Shown: positions 25,306-33,185 of the stretch, piece by piece
How the letters are laid out: the number at the start of each line of letters is the position of its first letter
Numbering within the stretch: position 1 is the stretch's first letter
Assembly: GCF_009663145.1 (NCBI RefSeq)
Contig: NZ_VKHR01000051.1
Span: 1-38,189 of the forward strand
DNA: 38,189 nt
DNA from: Shewanella sp. TC10
GTDB taxonomy: Bacteria; Pseudomonadota; Gammaproteobacteria; Enterobacterales; Shewanellaceae
Direction: 5' to 3'
The notes under the pieces: generated by a model
Seen by the model: only the letters and a program-made list of their open reading frames with translations
Told to the model about the DNA's origin: nothing
The model's database searches: none
Position numbers and translations under genes: made by a program

Positions 25306-25338
25306 TAGAACCTGAGGTTCTATCCCCTTTAAACGGGG
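25306..25338 (-). promoter_or_regulatory. Two stacked hairpins in the 5' leader of the porin mRNA
   Basis: TAGAACCT-g-AGGTTCTA (25306-25322) is a perfect 8-bp dyad ending just before the Shine-Dalgarno. A CCCC/GGGG stem lies at 25324-25338. Structured leaders of abundant porin mRNAs commonly stabilise the transcript or serve small RNA control; which applies here is unknown. Confidence 0.55.
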
Positions 25339-25698
25339 GTGTTTTAGTGAATTTCAGTCATAGAGCTATCTAAATAGTAATAGGTCAGCGACGTGAACTT
25401 GAGAGGATTTTTACAGGTTTGAGGTGTTTAAGTTGTGGGCTATGTCAAACTTTATGGGATAACGTAATGATTTGATGAAAAAATGTGACAAGTTCGATAC
25501 TTTTGGCTATTAGTTAACACCAATATAGCAAACTACCTATTTATAGAGGTTCCCAAAGTTATCAGTATCGTGTAAGGCTTGATATGACAGGCTTTTGGAT
25601 TAGTTAAGTTGTTGCTAAAGTGTTAAGTTTTGAAGGCTTGTATTGGCTAGGGTTATGCAGTTTTGCATATCTAAAAATTCATTTGGAATGCTCAGGGC
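25339..25698. other. Upstream region of the first porin
   Basis: These 360 bases contain no gene. They must include the porin promoter. A partial CRP-like motif (TGTGA-caagtt-CGATA at about 25490-25505) has only one good half and is not called. Confidence 0.3.
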
Positions 25699-25727
25699 AA
25701 AAAAAAGCGACCTAGTCAGGTCGCTTT
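25699..25727 (-). terminator. Rho-independent terminator of the second porin
   Basis: Read on the minus strand, GCGACCT-gact-AGGTCGC is followed by eight T. It lies about 50 bases after the porin stop. Confidence 0.92.
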
Positions 25728-25778
25728 AGCAATTGCTTAACAATTGGCTGTGATGTTTTTCAACAGCTTAAGGGCAGT

Positions 25779-26840
25779 TTAGAAGTCTAAACGAACACCA
25801 ACAGTGAAAATATCATCACTTAAGTCTTCAACAACACCATTTAGTTTCATGTCACCATCGTACTTAGTGTAGTGACCGTATACTAATGTATTAGCACTTA
25901 AACGGTAGTCAGCACCGATACTGAACTGCTGAATTTCAACATCAGATACGTCTTTACGTGCATCTAATACGTTAACATCATTTTCGTTTTCTAATTGACC
26001 TGTGCGGCGGTCAACGATTTTACCTAGACCTGAATCATCGTAACCGTACATTGCTTTAAGCTTTAGGTTACCCATAACGTATGCAGCATTGATGAAGTAA
26101 GAGTCACCTTCTAGGTGAGCTAATTCGCTCTTTAAGCTTTCAGTGTTTTGGTATAAACCACCAACAATGAAGCTACCAAATTTAGCTTGAACCACACCAC
26201 GGTAAGCTTCGACATCTGTAATACCATCTTGGTAAGCAACAGCTGCATAGAAGTTTTGTGATTTAAGTGCTTTATCACCTAGCGTTGCACTTAATGCATA
26301 CATTGAATCACTTTGTGATTCATAGTTGTCATCCATTAAGTAAGTTGCATTGAAAGACACCATGTCAGCCAGCTTTGGAGAATAGTAGCTGATGCCGTCG
26401 CCTGAACGCGTTTGACCTGCTGCTAATAAATCGATATCAGAGTTACTGTTACCAAATAAATCGAAACCGCCTTCAGATGCTTTGAATACAGTGTCGTTAC
26501 GACCCACTAAAGCTGTACCTGCATTGGTTTTAAGACCAATATATGTGTTACGAGCTGCGAAAGTATCGCCTGAGTTATCAAAGTTACTTACACCGAATTC
26601 CATTTGATAAAGGATTTCGAAGTTTTCATTGATTTTTTCACTGCCTTTAACACCTAACCAAGAAAAGTTATTCTCGATAACTGTGCCATCTTTTTGATTT
26701 TGTGTTGCAACACCTAAATCAGAATTTGTTAATGCAAGATCTGCGCGACCATAAAAATTTGGGCCATCAGCTAACGCAGTGAAAGAGGTCATTGCCGTGC
26801 AAGATAAAATAGCAGCAGTGATCAGGTTTTTTTTCATCAT
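25779..26840 (-). CDS. Trimeric general porin, paralog of the neighbouring porin (Omp35-like)
   Basis: The protein has 353 residues. The ATG at 26840 is chosen because AGGAAG lies 6 bases upstream; the frame is open further but lacks a start with this support. The signal peptide ends TALA-DGPNF. The mature protein begins NFYGRADLALTNSDLGVATQ and ends VGVRLDF, and aligns along its length with the porin at 24236-25291, including SWLGVKGSEKI and QTRSGDGISYYSPK. Both genes run in the same direction with terminators of the same core, so they are a tandem duplication. Strong CRP-like and FNR-like sites upstream suggest control by carbon status and oxygen. In Shewanella oneidensis an Omp35-type porin next to a ThiF/TcdA gene matters for anaerobic respiration; the same neighbour (tcdA) is found here. 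Confidence 0.92.
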   Translation of the reverse strand: MMKKNLITAAILSCTAMTSFTALADGPNFYGRADLALTNSDLGVATQNQKDGTVIENNFSWLGVKGSEKINENFEILYQMEFGVSNFDNSGDTFAARNTYIGLKTNAGTALVGRNDTVFKASEGGFDLFGNSNSDIDLLAAGQTRSGDGISYYSPKLADMVSFNATYLMDDNYESQSDSMYALSATLGDKALKSQNFYAAVAYQDGITDVEAYRGVVQAKFGSFIVGGLYQNTESLKSELAHLEGDSYFINAAYVMGNLKLKAMYGYDDSGLGKIVDRRTGQLENENDVNVLDARKDVSDVEIQQFSIGADYRLSANTLVYGHYTKYDGDMKLNGVVEDLSDDIFTVGVRLDF

Positions 26841-26998
26841 CTTAATCTTCCTTTGGTAAGGGCTTGATTTTGTTGTGCACTCATCAGTTGTGCGCAACAT
26901 TGATAACAATAGCGATTCGCTAATAATTTAGCGGTAAGCGCTATTATTTAGGATCCTTTATCTGCGGCTGATACTGACATAAAAGCTTCATTAAAAAG

Positions 26999-27043
26999 TG
27001 TGATTATTGTCACTAAAGGTGTTTTTTATTTGATATGTATCAT
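26999..27043. promoter_or_regulatory. CRP-like site and FNR-like site between porin and tcdA
   Basis: TGTGA-ttattg-TCACT (26999-27014) matches the CRP consensus TGTGA-N6-TCACA with one mismatch. TTGAT-atgt-ATCAT (27030-27043) matches the FNR consensus TTGAT-N4-ATCAA with one mismatch. Centres are 30 bases apart. For the minus-strand porin an AATAAT -10-like hexamer at about 27003-27008 would place the FNR box near -41. Their distance to tcdA (over 220 bases) makes the porin the likelier target. Confidence 0.65.
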
Positions 27044-27266
27044 ATTGATTTACAGTATTTATATTGCTTTTTAACAAAAAAGTTTTGGTCGTTAACTAAT
27101 TTGTCTATTAGTGTATTTTGTGGAGCAATTTTGCAACAGGTGTGTCTGCGGGTGGTTTAGATATGTTTTGCGCCTTTTAGACAGTAGATGAGAGACTTTT
27201 ATTTTGATTTTGGCTTAATTCGTATAAAATACCGCCCCCTTAGTCGTCAGTAGCAAGAGCAATAAC

Positions 27267-28064
27267 ATGTTGTCAGAATCTTATTTAAATCGTTTTGGTG
27301 GAATTGGTCGTTTATATGGTCAAAATGCACTGCAAAACTTTGCAAATGCTCATGTTGTTATCATTGGTATTGGTGGGGTAGGGACTTGGGTTGCTGAATC
27401 ATTAGCCCGAAGCGGAATTGGCCAGATTACCTTAATAGATTTGGATGATATCTGTGTCACTAATATTAATCGACAATCCCATGCGACGACTTCAACAGTG
27501 GGCGAGTCTAAGGTTGAAGTGATGGCGCAGCGTATTCGCGACATCAATCCTGAATGTGTCGTCAATGAGGTTGAAGATTTCGTTACTGCTGACAACTTAG
27601 CTGAATACCTTGGAACGAAAAGCGAGCCATTATCGATCGACTATGTGGTTGACTGTATTGATGCTGTAAAACAAAAAGCTGCATTAATTGCTTGGTGTAA
27701 ACGTAATAAACTCAAAATTGTCACTGTCGGCGGTGCTGGTGGGCAAACCGATCCAACCCAGATCCAACTTACCGATTTAGCTAAAACTATCCAAGATCCA
27801 TTACTTGCTAAAGTGAGAGGGATTTTGCGTCGTGAGTATAATTTTACTAAAAATGTCCAACGTCGGTTTGCTGTCGATGCAGTATTTTCAACTCAACACC
27901 TTGTTTATCCTCAAAGTGATGGCAGTGTTTGCAGTACTAAGGCAACCGCAGAAGGAACTATGCGCATGGATTGTGCCTCTGGTTTTGGCGCTGTCACTAT
28001 GGTGACAGGTACATTTGGCTTTATCGCAGCGAGCCGTGTTTTAGCAAGATTAGCTGAAAAGTAA
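27267..28064 (+). CDS. tcdA: tRNA threonylcarbamoyladenosine dehydratase (CsdL/TcdA)
   Basis: The protein has 265 residues, matching the family length. It is an E1-like ThiF/MoeB fold: adenylate-binding loop VVIIGIGGVGTWVAESLARSG (about 29-49), LIDLDDICVTNINRQ with the conserved Asp/Arg for ATP, and VDCIDAVKQKAALIAWC. TcdA uses ATP to cyclise t6A37 of ANN-decoding tRNAs to ct6A. The characteristic FTKNVQRRFAVDAVFSTQH segment supports TcdA rather than MoeB or ThiF. A -10-like TATAAAAT lies at 27223-27230. It is upstream of, and perhaps cotranscribed with, the SieB-like gene 94 bases on. Confidence 0.95.
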   Translation: MLSESYLNRFGGIGRLYGQNALQNFANAHVVIIGIGGVGTWVAESLARSGIGQITLIDLDDICVTNINRQSHATTSTVGESKVEVMAQRIRDINPECVVNEVEDFVTADNLAEYLGTKSEPLSIDYVVDCIDAVKQKAALIAWCKRNKLKIVTVGGAGGQTDPTQIQLTDLAKTIQDPLLAKVRGILRREYNFTKNVQRRFAVDAVFSTQHLVYPQSDGSVCSTKATAEGTMRMDCASGFGAVTMVTGTFGFIAASRVLARLAEK

Positions 28065-28115
28065 CCATTTAATGTAAAAAGAGTTATTTAGATAATTCCT
28101 TGGCATCAAAATTGC

Positions 28116-28137
28116 TTTTGAAGTAATAGATTCAAAA
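28116..28137 (+). promoter_or_regulatory. Dyad upstream of the SieB-like gene
   Basis: TTTTGAA-N8-TTCAAAA is a perfect 7-base dyad 21 bases before the ATG. It is placed where an operator would overlap the promoter or leader. The binding protein is unknown. Confidence 0.45.
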
Positions 28138-28158
28138 ATCTGACACTTTGGAAGCGAG

Positions 28159-28770
28159 ATGATGAAAATTAAATTAGATAACTTAAAGTTAGCCAACGTA
28201 AAGCGAGTTGTAGTTAGCGTAATGCTTTGGTGGGTTATTGCTTGTAGTGTTCTGTTGTTTGCTCCTTCCCATGTACTGCAAACCCTTTCCCTTGATGGAT
28301 TAGTGACAGACTATGGCCACTTTATTGGTCTTGGTCTTATTGTAGGTGCTGCATTCTTCTTAAGTCAGCTATTCACCTTTGTCGTGGATGAGTCGATAAG
28401 TTATTTACGTGAAAAACGTGCCATAGAAACCATCGAAGCTAAGGTAAAGTTACTTGACCCTGCTGAACGGGCTTTATTGAGAGAGTTTTTCCTTCAAGGT
28501 GCCACTATTTTGGCATTACCTCAAAATGAATTAGCTGTGAAAGGTTTAGTGGCTACGAGTATTTTAGAGTTAGTGGGTAATGAACGTCATTACGCCATTC
28601 AAGGGCCGACAGCAGAATACAAAATTTCGATGAAAGCGCGAGTTTATTTGAATCGCGATGTATTACGATTACCAGCTGGTGAGCCAAGTAAAGAAGAGTT
28701 AACTCATTTAATTAAAGCAAGACCTCAGTTTATTAATGGCTTAGTACAACCAAGAAAACATGCTGCTTAG
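28159..28770 (+). CDS. SieB-like (superinfection exclusion B) membrane protein
   Basis: The protein has 203 residues with two N-terminal membrane helices (about 18-36 and 51-76) and a cytoplasmic domain of about 125 residues. The domain contains LLDPAERALLREFFLQGATILALP and a following VKGLVATSILELVG, the pattern I associate with the SieB family of phage superinfection-exclusion proteins. SieB proteins of lambdoid phages abort infection by other phages from the inner membrane. Here it sits after tcdA with no prophage genes nearby, so it is either a domesticated exclusion gene or a relative with another task. The family call is from pattern memory and should be treated as tentative. Confidence 0.5.
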   Translation: MMKIKLDNLKLANVKRVVVSVMLWWVIACSVLLFAPSHVLQTLSLDGLVTDYGHFIGLGLIVGAAFFLSQLFTFVVDESISYLREKRAIETIEAKVKLLDPAERALLREFFLQGATILALPQNELAVKGLVATSILELVGNERHYAIQGPTAEYKISMKARVYLNRDVLRLPAGEPSKEELTHLIKARPQFINGLVQPRKHAA

Positions 28771-28856
28771 TTTGGTTTGGTTTGAACTGCTTTTGAAGGT
28801 GTTGATTTTATTGAAATCTAACTTTGTTAATAGCCAATCTTACTAAATTTCAGGTA

Positions 28857-28882
28857 CAAAAATGGGGGCTGTAAGCCCCCTA
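28857..28882 (-). terminator. Rho-independent terminator of the DUF3149 gene
   Basis: On the minus strand GGGGGCT-tac-AGCCCCC is followed by ATTTTTG, about 50 bases after the stop codon at 28933. It also separates the small gene from the convergent SieB-like gene. Confidence 0.85.
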
Positions 28883-28932
28883 ATTATTTGCCAAGAAACA
28901 CAAAAAACTGACTTAAATCAAATAAGCAATAC

Positions 28933-29064
28933 TTATTCTTTTGGAGCCGACTTCACAATAAACATCCACATCATGTACGACATAATTCCCATAGTGCAGA
29001 AGATAACAATCATTGATAGCAAACCTATTGCATTACCAAACATCAAATCTAACCAGAATGCCAT
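28933..29064 (-). CDS. DUF3149 family single-pass membrane microprotein (43 aa)
   Basis: The product begins MAFWLDLMFGNAIGLLSM and ends KSAPKE. It has one hydrophobic helix (about 13-37, rich in Met) followed by a short polar tail. The opening matches the DUF3149 family, whose members start MAFWLDLMFGN-GLLSM. AGAGGA lies 7 bases before the ATG, a terminator follows, and an FNR-type promoter precedes it, so this is a real, independently expressed gene. Such tiny helices often act as accessory subunits of membrane complexes, but no partner is known to me. The opposite-strand reading frame here is a shadow. Confidence 0.85.
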   Translation of the reverse strand: MAFWLDLMFGNAIGLLSMIVIFCTMGIMSYMMWMFIVKSAPKE

Positions 29065-29096
29065 TTCATAATCCTCTTTATCGTGAAGTCATTAAT

Positions 29097-29138
29097 AACA
29101 TATCGTATACATCTGTTAACAATTATGATCTCGATCAA
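29097..29138 (-). promoter_or_regulatory. FNR/EtrA-type box and -10 of the DUF3149 gene
   Basis: On the minus strand TTGAT-cgag-ATCAT (29138 down to 29125) matches the FNR consensus with one mismatch. A TATGTT -10 hexamer at 29102-29097 would give a start near 29090, exactly 41.5 bases from the box centre. The leader would be about 26 bases. Confidence 0.6.
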
Positions 29139-29330
29139 TTAACCTTTCAGTTATTGCTGAATACCTAATGTAATAGATTAGGAAGTAATGAAATATGTGA
29201 CAGAGGTATTGTTTGTTCACCTTTGTAGGGAGGAGGAAGCTAACTAAGCAAGTCTAAGGGTTATAAAGCGGTTGTTTGAATGAGATTTGAGCTGTTGAAT
29301 GGAAAACTGCTAAATAGAAGACTAAAGGGC

Positions 29331-29358
29331 TTGCGATTGTAATTGGCCTAGGTATAAT
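29331..29358 (+). promoter_or_regulatory. Sigma-70 promoter of tRNA-Leu
   Basis: TTGCGA (29331-29336) and a perfect TATAAT (29353-29358) are separated by 16 bases. The predicted start near 29365 is about 40 bases before the tRNA. Confidence 0.75.
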
Positions 29359-29403
29359 TCTGAATCTCGATTGAGCGCTGCTCTTTTGAGACATCAATAT
29401 GAT

Positions 29404-29488
29404 GCCGGTGTGGTGAAATTGGTATACACGACGGATTCAAAATCCGTTGCTTTCGAGCGTGGCGGTTCAAGTCCGCCCACCGGTACCA
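29404..29488 (+). tRNA. leuX: tRNA-Leu (anticodon CAA)
   Basis: The 85-base gene folds as a class II tRNA with a long variable arm. The acceptor stem GCCGGTG pairs with CACCGGT, the anticodon stem ACGGA pairs with TCCGT, and the loop TTCAAAA gives anticodon CAA (reads UUG). The T-arm is GGCGG-TTCAAGT-CCGCC. CCA is encoded. Length and anticodon match the leuX type of E. coli, a frequent integration target of islands, but no integrase or island follows here. Confidence 0.97.
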
Positions 29489-29508
29489 CTCCTCTTAATG
29501 GGGACTTT

Positions 29509-29533
29509 AACCGACTTTGAGTCGGTTTTTTTG
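29509..29533 (+). terminator. Terminator of tRNA-Leu
   Basis: AACCGACT-ttg-AGTCGGTT is followed by a run of T, 20 bases after the tRNA. Confidence 0.9.
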
Positions 29534-29776
29534 TTTCTGGGTATCCAGAATCAATGTGTAACCTCCAAAGTTTACCTCAAAAACCTCCAGGTGTGACGAT
29601 TTTTTGCCAAGAAATAATTTGGCACCTGCTGTGTTGTCTTTTTCGCTGTGTGTTTTTGCTTTGCTTTGCGTTGGCGTGGTTGTGTTGGGCCAACTTGAGT
29701 TGGGCTGTTTAGAGGCTAAAGCCGCTAGAAGCTAGCTTGGTGTTTTTGGCTAAAATTCAGTTAAGCTATTTCGTTG
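29534..29776. other. Non-coding interval between tRNA-Leu and the FadL-type gene
   Basis: No gene is visible. There is a small dyad TGCCAA-N8-TTGGCA at 29605-29624 and a T/G-rich stretch at 29630-29700. I see no attachment-site repeat of the tRNA 3' end. Confidence 0.4.
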
Positions 29777-29811
29777 AAAAACTGACAGGCAGTATGGCCC
29801 GTCAGTTTTTT
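29777..29811 (-). terminator. Terminator of the alkyl-sulfatase operon
   Basis: On the minus strand AAAAACTGAC and GTCAGTTTTT arms (29777-29786 and 29801-29810) pair around a 14-base loop with an inner GGGC/GCC pairing, followed by T. It lies 29 bases after the FadL-type stop. Confidence 0.8.
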
Positions 29812-29839
29812 AAAAGTCTTTTTAAGCTGTTCTTTATAC

Positions 29840-31036
29840 TTAAAAACGATAGTTTGTCATCAAACCAAAGAAGTGAATATTTGCTGAGTAGTCTCCTCTA
29901 AGTGTTGAATTTGCTAACTGAAACTCAATACTTGGGGTTCCTACGTCTAGGTATTCATAGTAAAAATTCATGCGCCAGTTCTGGTTTAAATCATATGTGG
30001 CGCCAATTGCATATTTCCAAAGCTCGCCAGTTGGCACATCTGGATATTGCATCCTTGGGTCATCTTGCGGTGATGACTCATAAGATATACCACCTTCTAG
30101 TTGCCATTTATCATTAAGCTGATAGTAACCACCAACACTTGCGGTTACTGTGTCATCCCACTGTCTTTGGATCTCGACAATACGGGAGTCCAGTTCAATG
30201 TCGGTTGTTGCAACAGAGCTAAACTGGGTCCAACCTAAACTCCATAGTAACGCAGTTTTTTCAGTGACATTATGATATCCACTTAAAAATGCAGTGGCAG
30301 GCATAATAATGCCGATAGAGGAATCAAGCCCTTGCTTGGCAAAGGTTAAGTCGCCATCCATGTCATGTTCTATTTCAGAGCGGTATGAAAAGCCGAGCCG
30401 ATGATCATCGTTAAACTCGTACAGTCCACTTAAGGTATAGCCGATGTTTAGATCACTGCCCGTTGCTTGGGTTTTAAACTTGTCAGTTCCTGCAAAATTT
30501 TGTTCAAGCTGGCCGTACTCAGCGACAAGTCCAACACCCACAGATAGTTGCTCATTAACTTTATAAGCAACACTTGGGTTTAATTGCACGGTAACGAGTT
30601 GTGCGTCTTGCAGTAATAATGAGCCTGAAAAGTCAGCTCCGTAGTCAATGAGTGAACCACCTGCCGATACCAATGCAATACCAGCACTCCAGCTATCATT
30701 AATCGGTGCAACGTAATACATTGCGCCAGCTGGCATTGCTGTTCCTGCTTGAGTTGAAGACTCTCCACCTGCAAATATGCCATCGGATCCAGTATCAGTG
30801 TATTCAATGTCTGACGCCATGCCTTGTATATTAAAAGCTAAGGTCGGCTGAGTAAGTTTGGTCATTGCAGCTGAGTTCGCAAAAGCTGTTTCAGCGCCTT
30901 CTGCTAGAGCTTGAGCTCCAGCGCCTGCAGTGCTTACATTAACGCCCCCTAGCTCAGGGAACATATAAGCCCCTGCCAACGCATTGTTTGTAACTAATAA
31001 TGAAAAAAGTAATGGGAGTGAGATTTTCGTATTCAT
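29840..31036 (-). CDS. FadL/OMPP1-family outer-membrane transporter of hydrophobic compounds
   Basis: The protein has 398 residues with a signal peptide cleaved at NALA-GAYMFPELG. The N-terminal GAYMFPELGGVNVSTAGAGAQALAEGAETAFANSAAMTKL is the FadL hatch-domain signature (family: NxAGxA...AxDAstxxxNPAgmt). The barrel ends YRF. FadL proteins pass long-chain fatty acids and other hydrophobic molecules through a lateral opening. As last gene of an operon headed by an alkyl sulfatase, it likely carries alkyl sulfates or the released alcohols and acids. AAGG lies 7-8 bases before the ATG. It is shorter than E. coli FadL (446) but normal for OMPP1 members. Confidence 0.9.
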   Translation of the reverse strand: MNTKISLPLLFSLLVTNNALAGAYMFPELGGVNVSTAGAGAQALAEGAETAFANSAAMTKLTQPTLAFNIQGMASDIEYTDTGSDGIFAGGESSTQAGTAMPAGAMYYVAPINDSWSAGIALVSAGGSLIDYGADFSGSLLLQDAQLVTVQLNPSVAYKVNEQLSVGVGLVAEYGQLEQNFAGTDKFKTQATGSDLNIGYTLSGLYEFNDDHRLGFSYRSEIEHDMDGDLTFAKQGLDSSIGIIMPATAFLSGYHNVTEKTALLWSLGWTQFSSVATTDIELDSRIVEIQRQWDDTVTASVGGYYQLNDKWQLEGGISYESSPQDDPRMQYPDVPTGELWKYAIGATYDLNQNWRMNFYYEYLDVGTPSIEFQLANSTLRGDYSANIHFFGLMTNYRF

Positions 31037-31111
31037 GAGTAACCTTATTAATTCGTCTTTACAACTAGAACTAACGGGTACTCGCCTCAGCTATGAGGCG
31101 AGCCTAAAAAG

Positions 31112-32101
31112 TTAGATTGCATTTAAGTATGATTTGTAAGAGTGAAGACGAACCGTTGCTGCGCCAATCACATCGATAAAACTGAAGAATGGGTGTGGTT
31201 TATTTGCAGCAATCCAAGCTGAACCCGTTGCGCCAATAGGAATAATTTTGCCTTCAGGTTCAAATATCTCGAGTATCACTGTACGGCCATGGCTGCTGGT
31301 ATTGGCTCCAACGTGCTGCCTAACACTTTGTGGCCCTTGAATTGGTGAAATGGAAGACTCACCTGTTCCGGCAGTAAAGCTGTGAACCCGCGCACGGAAT
31401 ACTTCACCTGGGTAAGCATCAACATAAAATTCAGCAAACTGACCTTCTTCTACGTAGCGAAATGTTTGATCTGGAATGCGCATTTCAAGAAACTTTCTGC
31501 CGATATCATAGAGGTGCATATTACCGACACGACTTCCATCAGCGACATTCACTACTGCGACTTGACCATCAAATTGAGCGCGGACTGTTTTTCGATTCTG
31601 TTCAAAACGAGTCGATTCCAAATCAGCTTTAAGCGAAATCAGAGTGGCTTCAGCAATACGTAGTTGCGAGTGATAATATTCAATATCTCGTTTTTTAAAG
31701 ATATCGGGTGATGTTTTTGCTCTCGCTAAATCTCTAAGGAACTGAGCAATTGCCTCTTCTTGTGTAACGATAGAAGATTTAATTTTTTCAACTTCAGCGT
31801 TAGATTGGGTGTCTACAAGGGTATAAATAATTTCGCCTTGTTTGACGATTTGGTTATGACTTACATGAACTTGATCAATTTCCTCTCCAAACAATGGTGA
31901 TACCACTGAATGCGGTGCTTTGATTGTTGAAGAATAGGTTAAATCAACTGGCGCCCAAAGGCGTGAAAGCACACCCAATATAACCAGAATTAAAACGCCG
32001 CCAGAGACAATCCAAAAGCTATTACGTAAAGTCCACTTAATGGCTCCCGTTGATACGAGTATCCACATTAATAAGATGTAAGGGATCATGACTTCTTTCA
32101 T
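31112..32101 (-). CDS. HlyD-family periplasmic adaptor (membrane fusion protein)
   Basis: The protein has 329 residues with hydrophobic segments at about 5-20 and 30-48. A biotinyl-lipoyl-like half (IKAPHSVVSPLFGEEIDQVHVSHNQIVKQGEIIYTLV) and a coiled-coil hairpin (about 95-165) follow, then the second lipoyl half (VRAQFDGQVAVVNVADGSRV) and a beta-barrel domain. It resembles the EmrA/AaeA/YibH group that bridges inner-membrane exporters to an outer-membrane exit. No ABC or MFS pump is encoded beside it; its only close partner is the 168-residue membrane protein 4 bases upstream, a layout like E. coli YiaV-YiaW and YibH-YibI. AGAGGA lies 8 bases before the ATG. Confidence 0.88.
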   Translation of the reverse strand: MKEVMIPYILLMWILVSTGAIKWTLRNSFWIVSGGVLILVILGVLSRLWAPVDLTYSSTIKAPHSVVSPLFGEEIDQVHVSHNQIVKQGEIIYTLVDTQSNAEVEKIKSSIVTQEEAIAQFLRDLARAKTSPDIFKKRDIEYYHSQLRIAEATLISLKADLESTRFEQNRKTVRAQFDGQVAVVNVADGSRVGNMHLYDIGRKFLEMRIPDQTFRYVEEGQFAEFYVDAYPGEVFRARVHSFTAGTGESSISPIQGPQSVRQHVGANTSSHGRTVILEIFEPEGKIIPIGATGSAWIAANKPHPFFSFIDVIGAATVRLHSYKSYLNAI

Positions 32102-32105
32102 GGTA

Positions 32106-32612
32106 TTAGTCCTCTACCTTGTTTACTTCATTTGGAACATTATTTAAGCCATTGGTTTTATTGCGGCTGTTTCGAAGCACATTGCTTATCGACTCACCAA
32201 TTTCAGACCAGTTGGCAAAAGCGATAATGATGGCTAATACCCACCAGGCTTTATGAATGAATAGGCCACATAATGACAGTGCAAACACTAACTGAACGTG
32301 AGAGCTGCGCATCTTTTCTGCGCGATGAACCGCGACTTCATGTAATGACCACAGTAGATAGATAACAAAGATGACCAGGGTAATGGTGACTGAAAATAAG
32401 TAGCCACTGAAATACTCTGAGTTAAACAGAATCATCATGGTGTCGTTTGGTGTATTAGTAAAAAGACTCATATCGATATCTTTAGAATTGATGAGTCCCA
32501 TAGGCGCTAATAAATATGCGCCACCAAGCATCAACGCCATAAAAGACATGAATTTGATAAGCACCATCAAAATGGTGGCTAGTTTGGATAAAATGGTTTT
32601 AATTACGTTCAT
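32106..32612 (-). CDS. Small inner-membrane protein, possible DUF3302-like partner of the HlyD adaptor
   Basis: The protein has 168 residues from the ATG at 32612, supported by AAGGAA 4-5 bases upstream. Membrane helices lie at about 12-38, 68-90 and 108-135, followed by a polar Asn-rich tail. I do not recognise a family with certainty. The segment SLHEVAVHRAEKMRSSH...SLCGLFIHKAWW shows a spacing of LHD/E, basic residues, His and Trp like that of YiaW (DUF3302), which pairs with the HlyD protein YiaV. That resemblance plus the 4-base gap to the adaptor gene supports a functional pair. A role in export of a lipid or alkyl product is inferred only. Confidence 0.65.
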   Translation of the reverse strand: MNVIKTILSKLATILMVLIKFMSFMALMLGGAYLLAPMGLINSKDIDMSLFTNTPNDTMMILFNSEYFSGYLFSVTITLVIFVIYLLWSLHEVAVHRAEKMRSSHVQLVFALSLCGLFIHKAWWVLAIIIAFANWSEIGESISNVLRNSRNKTNGLNNVPNEVNKVED

Positions 32613-32657
32613 GTTATTCCTTAGCAAATGCAATATGCATTAATTACCGCGAGCCGA

Positions 32658-33137
32658 TTAAAATAAATCTACAAACCATCGGTCGAGCATTGCTATGTCA
32701 TTGGCTTGCCCATTGATGCGGACTAAACCAAGCGTTTTTGCATCAGACCAACTGAGCTGCTTAGTGGCTAACGCTTCAAGTACATCTAGCTCAGCGATTA
32801 GCAATAGTTCAGTAGGTGAGGGTTGTGTTTCTCGGTGTTGTAATTTGGTGTGCTCAGAAATCAAGACTTCACTGTAATGGCCTTTTACTGGCTCAAATAA
32901 ACTGAAAGAAACTTTTTGATTGCTGTTTGATAGCACATTAGTGAACTGGTATACCTTGACGTGTTCAGGACTTTTTAAGCTATTGAATCTACCGTTTTGT
33001 CTTTCAATAACGGTGCTTTCAAATACTGGAAGCGATCCTGGTTCGGTGACAAGGAATAAACCTGTGTCTTGGTGTATGCCGCATGCATTTGCGATAAATG
33101 GCACCCAACATATAAGTAATAGTATTAGACGAGACAT
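32658..33137 (-). CDS. Small secreted protein of unknown function
   Basis: The protein has 159 residues. The ATG at 33137 follows AGGTGG by 5 bases; an upstream GTG would add three residues. The N-terminus MSRLILLLICWVPFIANA is a signal peptide with cleavage before CGIHQDTG. The Cys after cleavage leaves lipoprotein processing possible, though ANAC is a poor lipobox. The mature part is mixed alpha/beta with no motif I recognise; the C-terminal region LLLIAELDVLEALATKQLSWSDAKTLGLVRING looks helical. It is the second gene of the alkyl-sulfatase operon, 48 bases from the sulfatase stop and separated from it by a hairpin. A periplasmic accessory role is inferred. Confidence 0.65.
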   Translation of the reverse strand: MSRLILLLICWVPFIANACGIHQDTGLFLVTEPGSLPVFESTVIERQNGRFNSLKSPEHVKVYQFTNVLSNSNQKVSFSLFEPVKGHYSEVLISEHTKLQHRETQPSPTELLLIAELDVLEALATKQLSWSDAKTLGLVRINGQANDIAMLDRWFVDLF

Positions 33138-33154
33138 AGTGACCACCTAAAACG

Positions 33155-33174
33155 GAGGGGCCATACAGCCCCTC
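33155..33174 (-). other. Intercistronic hairpin after the alkyl sulfatase gene
   Basis: On the minus strand GAGGGGC-tgtatg-GCCCCTC forms a 7-bp GC-rich stem between the sulfatase stop (33186) and the next start (33137). A weak GTTTT follows. It may act as a partial attenuator or protect the sulfatase mRNA. Confidence 0.6.
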
Positions 33175-33185
33175 TAGTTGACGTG

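Noticed and set aside
25485..25510. CRP-like site upstream of the first porin
   Set aside because: TGTGA is present but the second half (CGATA) does not match TCACA.
28862..29071. Plus-strand 69-codon open frame
   Set aside because: It overlaps the terminator hairpin and is antisense to the well-supported DUF3149 gene, and has no ribosome-binding site.
29404..29840. Genomic-island integration at tRNA-Leu(CAA)
   Set aside because: The leuX-type tRNA is a common target, but no integrase and no direct repeat of its 3' end is visible downstream; the following genes form a coherent operon.
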